Assembly: GCA_964437215.1 (NCBI GenBank)
Contig: CAYTFZ010000108.1
Span: 1 to 8,193 of the forward strand
From: JAAYAN01 sp964437215
GTDB lineage: Bacteria > Bacteroidota > Ignavibacteria > Ignavibacteriales > Melioribacteraceae
Length of the DNA stretch: 8,193 bases
Direction: 5' to 3'
Shown here: positions 6,156 to 8,193 of the stretch, piece by piece
Numbering within the stretch: position 1 is the first letter of the stretch
Layout of the letters: each line of letters starts with the position of its first letter
The notes under the pieces: generated by a model
Told to the model about the DNA's origin: nothing
The model's database searches: none
What the model saw: the letters and a program-made list of their open reading frames with translations, nothing else
Translations under genes and position numbers: made by a program

Positions 6156-6752
6156 TTATTTCAAGGAATCTGTTTGCGGTTTTGGGTTGAAAGCCTGGCA
6201 GTAATCCTGAATTAAAACATAGGCGCGTTTGTCTCCAAGTTCACCGGCTTTACTCCAATCGAGGCAGGCAGAATCGAGATAATTAAGCTGATAAAGAGCA
6301 ATTCCCCGGTTTATATAAACTTCTGCTTCTGCCGGCTTAAATTCAATCGCTTTTGTATAATCGGCAATGGCACCTCTGAAATCGCCAAGTTCAACTTTTG
6401 CTAAAGCTCTGTTATTATATGCCATTGCATTTTGTTCATTCAATTTAATCAGCTGTGTATAATCTTTAATTGCTTTACTGAAATCTCCCAAATTATGGTA
6501 AGCAATTGCACGATTATTGTAGGCAATGGAATCTTCGGGATTTATTTCAATTGCCATAGTAAAATCTTCAATTGCACCATCGTAATCACCGCTGTCAGCT
6601 TTCATAAATCCGCTTTTTAAAAGTGATGAACCGCGGTCTGTTTTTGTTTCAACTTCTTCTTCGCCGCAGGAAATAAGTGATAATGTTAAAACAAATAGTG
6701 TTATGTAAAGTATTGAGTTTATTTTTAAAACAGACATTTTTAGAATAACCAT
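6156..6752 (-). CDS. TPR-repeat lipoprotein
   Basis: A 198-residue predicted envelope lipoprotein. The N-terminus has basic residues, a long hydrophobic run, and the lipobox LISC with lipidation at Cys29, followed by the acidic linker GEEEVETKTD. Four tetratricopeptide repeats follow in exact 34-residue register at about 41-74, 75-108, 109-142 and 143-176. Key residues recur as AYNNRA, LGDF, AI.DYT and AIE..P. The fourth repeat is diverged. TPRs form a helical solenoid for protein binding, and the partner is unknown. Two starts are possible: ATG at 6752, or ATG at 6737, which gives a more typical 24-residue signal. Neither has an SD. It is first in the apparent operon with aat and the barrel protein, which might suggest an envelope role shared with the barrel, but this is only inference. 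Confidence 0.88.
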   Translation of the reverse strand: MVILKMSVLKINSILYITLFVLTLSLISCGEEEVETKTDRGSSLLKSGFMKADSGDYDGAIEDFTMAIEINPEDSIAYNNRAIAYHNLGDFSKAIKDYTQLIKLNEQNAMAYNNRALAKVELGDFRGAIADYTKAIEFKPAEAEVYINRGIALYQLNYLDSACLDWSKAGELGDKRAYVLIQDYCQAFNPKPQTDSLK

Positions 6753-6865
6753 AGATTTTATCGCTAGAAAAAATTATTAAATTATTGAAATAATCGAATT
6801 TGTTAACCGTTTCTTTAACAAAAAAAATATTATTTTCGTGGGTTATTAAATAAAAAAAGAGAAAC

Positions 6866-7756
6866 TTGAACAAGTCGAAAATTGCTTATTTCTATGCTGC
6901 CGTTACAGTATTTCTTTGGTCTACTGTTGCAACAGCATTTAAATTTACACTTGAAGGAATGAATTATATTCAATTGGTCTTCTATTCATCTTTGGTCAGC
7001 ACAATAGTTTTATTTATAACTTCGGCAGTAATATTTAAGATTGATATTAAAAGTATAATAACTACCGAAAATTTATTTTGGAATATATTTACCGGATTTT
7101 TAAATCCATTTTTGTACTATTTAGTTTTATTCAAAGCCTATTCAATTCTACCGGCACAGGAAGCTCAGCCTCTTAATTACACCTGGCCAATTGTAATTTC
7201 AATTTTATCTGTAATTTTTCTTAAGAATAAATTTTCGGCTATAACTTTTGCCGGTTTACTTATTGCATTTAGCGGTGTAATTATTATAGCAGTACGCGGG
7301 GATTTCAATAATTTACACTTCGAAAATCCTTTAGGTGTTTTTCTATCAATCGGCAGTTCCATAATTTGGGCAAGTTACTGGATTATCAATCTTAGAATAA
7401 AAAATGAGCCGGTAATAGTCCTTTTGCGCTCATTTATTGCAGGTACAATATTTTCGTTTTTGTTCTTGTTAAGCACGGATTCCCTGGCTTTAAATGAACC
7501 TGACTATATTTGGGGAGCAATTTACATTGGTTTTTTCGAGATGGGAATAACATTTCTTTTATGGATGAAAGCATTGCAGTTTTCCGCAGATAAAACCAAA
7601 ATATCCGCATTAGCATATTTATCACCGTTTTTATCTTTAATGTTTATTGCAATTGTTTTGGGAGAAAAAATTAAAATGTATTCAGTTATCGGATTAATTT
7701 TTATTGTATGCGGAATTTTAATACAAAATATCAGATCTTCTAAAAGGATTCAATAA
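6866..7756 (+). CDS. EamA/DMT-superfamily permease
   Basis: A 296-residue integral inner-membrane protein with about ten transmembrane helices in two EamA repeats, roughly 6-143 and 155-289. This is the full length for drug/metabolite transporters. The first repeat has the usual FLWSTVATAFK opening and the PLNYTWPI segment. The second ends with the family's conserved LGEKIKMYSVIGLIFIVCGI stretch. Substrates in this superfamily range over amino acids, metabolites and drugs, and this one cannot be assigned. The start is TTG at 6866. An in-frame TAA at 6851 and the lack of any ATG between them exclude a longer frame. The next Met, at residue 32, would delete the first helix. Only a weak AGAG precedes the start. 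It is divergent from the TPR lipoprotein across 113 nt. Confidence 0.9.
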   Translation: MNKSKIAYFYAAVTVFLWSTVATAFKFTLEGMNYIQLVFYSSLVSTIVLFITSAVIFKIDIKSIITTENLFWNIFTGFLNPFLYYLVLFKAYSILPAQEAQPLNYTWPIVISILSVIFLKNKFSAITFAGLLIAFSGVIIIAVRGDFNNLHFENPLGVFLSIGSSIIWASYWIINLRIKNEPVIVLLRSFIAGTIFSFLFLLSTDSLALNEPDYIWGAIYIGFFEMGITFLLWMKALQFSADKTKISALAYLSPFLSLMFIAIVLGEKIKMYSVIGLIFIVCGILIQNIRSSKRIQ

Positions 7757-7801
7757 AAAGACGCTGAAAATTTTAATAAATGTTAAAAAATCAAGGGTTT
7801 G

Positions 7802-7829
7802 TTGATATAATTAAATTAATTGTTATGAA
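7802..7829 (+). promoter_or_regulatory. possible promoter for the cold-shock gene
   Basis: TTGATA at 7802-7807 and TATGAA at 7824-7829, 16 nt apart, with TG one base before the second box (extended -10). The match is imperfect, and the host's promoter code may differ. If used, the leader would be about 100 nt, which fits cold-shock genes. Confidence 0.25.
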
Positions 7830-7842
7830 ATAGAAAAAAGAA

Positions 7843-7906
7843 TACTTAATTTTAACTTGTAAATGGTTTGTTAGCTGTAAAGAATATAAGCCGTTTATTT
7901 TAAGTA
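7843..7906 (+). promoter_or_regulatory. foldable leader of the cold-shock gene
   Basis: As RNA, 7859-7870 can pair with 7887-7898 in a 12-bp stem that includes several G-U pairs, around a 16-nt loop. Outside it, TACTTAA at 7843-7849 pairs perfectly with TTAAGTA at 7900-7906, enclosing the inner stem with a one-sided internal loop. The structure ends about 20 nt before the ribosome-binding site and does not cover it. It was found by eye, without energy calculation. Confidence 0.4.
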
Positions 7907-7937
7907 ATTATTTTTTAATGTTTTACAGGAGTTTTAA

Positions 7938-8150
7938 ATGGCAGAACGTCAAGAGGGGACTGTTAAATGGTTTAACAGCTCAAAGGGGTACGGTTTCATT
8001 CAGAGACCAGAAGGCGAAGATGTATTCGTACATTATCAGTCAATTATAGGTGAAGGATACCGTTCACTTGAAGAAGGCCAAAAAGTATTATTTGAAGTTA
8101 ATCAGGGACAGAAGGGACCTCAAGCCAAGGAAGTTGAAGTCGTTAAATAA
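7938..8150 (+). CDS. cold-shock domain protein (CspA family)
   Basis: A 70-residue single cold-shock domain protein: a five-stranded OB fold that binds single-stranded RNA or DNA and melts mRNA structure. GTVKWFNSSKGYGFI at 7-21 carries RNP1 (KGYGFI, 16-21), and EDVFVHY at 27-33 carries RNP2. The end has the usual GQKGPQAKEVEVV. The length equals E. coli CspA. The standard HFSAI after RNP2 is replaced by HYQSI, a mild variant. ATG at 7938 has AGGAG at 7927-7931 with six-base spacing, a strong site. The gene stands alone, 181 nt after the permease stop, with a foldable leader and its own terminator, the layout of an abundantly expressed monocistronic gene. Whether it is induced by cold cannot be told from sequence. 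Confidence 0.96.
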   Translation: MAERQEGTVKWFNSSKGYGFIQRPEGEDVFVHYQSIIGEGYRSLEEGQKVLFEVNQGQKGPQAKEVEVVK

Positions 8151-8167
8151 TATTTTAGCTTTTTTAC

Positions 8168-8193
8168 AGGCACCTTGCGGTGCCTTTTTTTTT
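8168..8193 (+). terminator. intrinsic terminator of the cold-shock gene
   Basis: AGGCACC, a TTGC loop and GGTGCCT form a perfect 7-bp GC-rich stem. It is followed at once by an unbroken T-run that reaches the window edge. It begins 17 nt after the cold-shock gene's stop codon. Confidence 0.95.

Noticed and set aside
6141..6161. AAATAAT / ATTATTT inverted repeat around an A7 loop between the TPR gene and aat
   Set aside because: The stem is seven A-T pairs only, overlaps the TPR stop codon, and is too weak to act as a terminator. It is likely a by-product of low-complexity sequence.
7771..7788. TTTTAA / TTAAAA inverted repeat just after the permease gene, considered as its terminator
   Set aside because: Six A-T pairs without GC or a T-run would not terminate transcription reliably.
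7780..7833. 17-codon ORF (MLKNQGFVDIIKLIVMK) in the gap before the cold-shock gene, a possible leader peptide
   Set aside because: It has no ribosome-binding site, its composition is what AT-rich spacer gives by chance, and it may lie upstream of the transcription start.

Overview
This window reads as an ordinary stretch of chromosome from an AT-rich bacterium of the Bacteroidota/Chlorobiota (FCB) group, most likely an Ignavibacteria-like lineage. This placement is an inference from protein style: SPII lipoproteins with MORN-variant and TPR repeats, a short outer-membrane barrel ending in Tyr-Tyr-Phe, a PIN-PhoH fusion, an EamA transporter, a small cold-shock protein, and mostly absent Shine-Dalgarno (SD) sites. 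No rRNA, tRNA, insertion sequence, phage gene or CRISPR array is visible. No gap between genes exceeds about 300 bases.

Layout. (1) 1-2605, minus strand: a lipoprotein with MORN-variant repeats, then an aldehyde dehydrogenase of the succinate-semialdehyde (GabD1/Sad-like) type, then DNA-3-methyladenine glycosylase I (tag), cut off by the left window edge. They are 14 nt apart and then overlapping by one base (TAATG), so they look like one operon. (2) 2739-4717, plus strand: a PIN-PhoH ATPase interrupted by exactly 100 Ns, a GYD-domain protein, and a small helical protein resembling a degenerate ferritin-like fold. (3) 4726-4775: a perfect 15-bp inverted repeat that can terminate transcription from both converging sides. 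(4) 4782-6752, minus strand: TPR lipoprotein, then aat (leucyl/phenylalanyl-tRNA-protein transferase), then an outer-membrane barrel-like protein, tightly spaced. (5) 6866-8193, plus strand: an EamA/DMT permease starting at TTG, and a cold-shock protein with a 181-nt gap upstream that can fold, followed by a clean intrinsic terminator at the right edge.

How the genes work together. The genes are mostly housekeeping: DNA alkylation repair, aldehyde oxidation, N-degron tagging, RNA chaperoning and envelope proteins. The only clear functional grouping is by operon. I found no convincing undescribed multi-gene system. The points most worth checking are the tag gene at the left edge, the phoH assembly gap whose true size is probably much larger than 100 bases, the foldable leader of the cold-shock gene, and the ferritin-like protein that seems to have lost its metal ligands.
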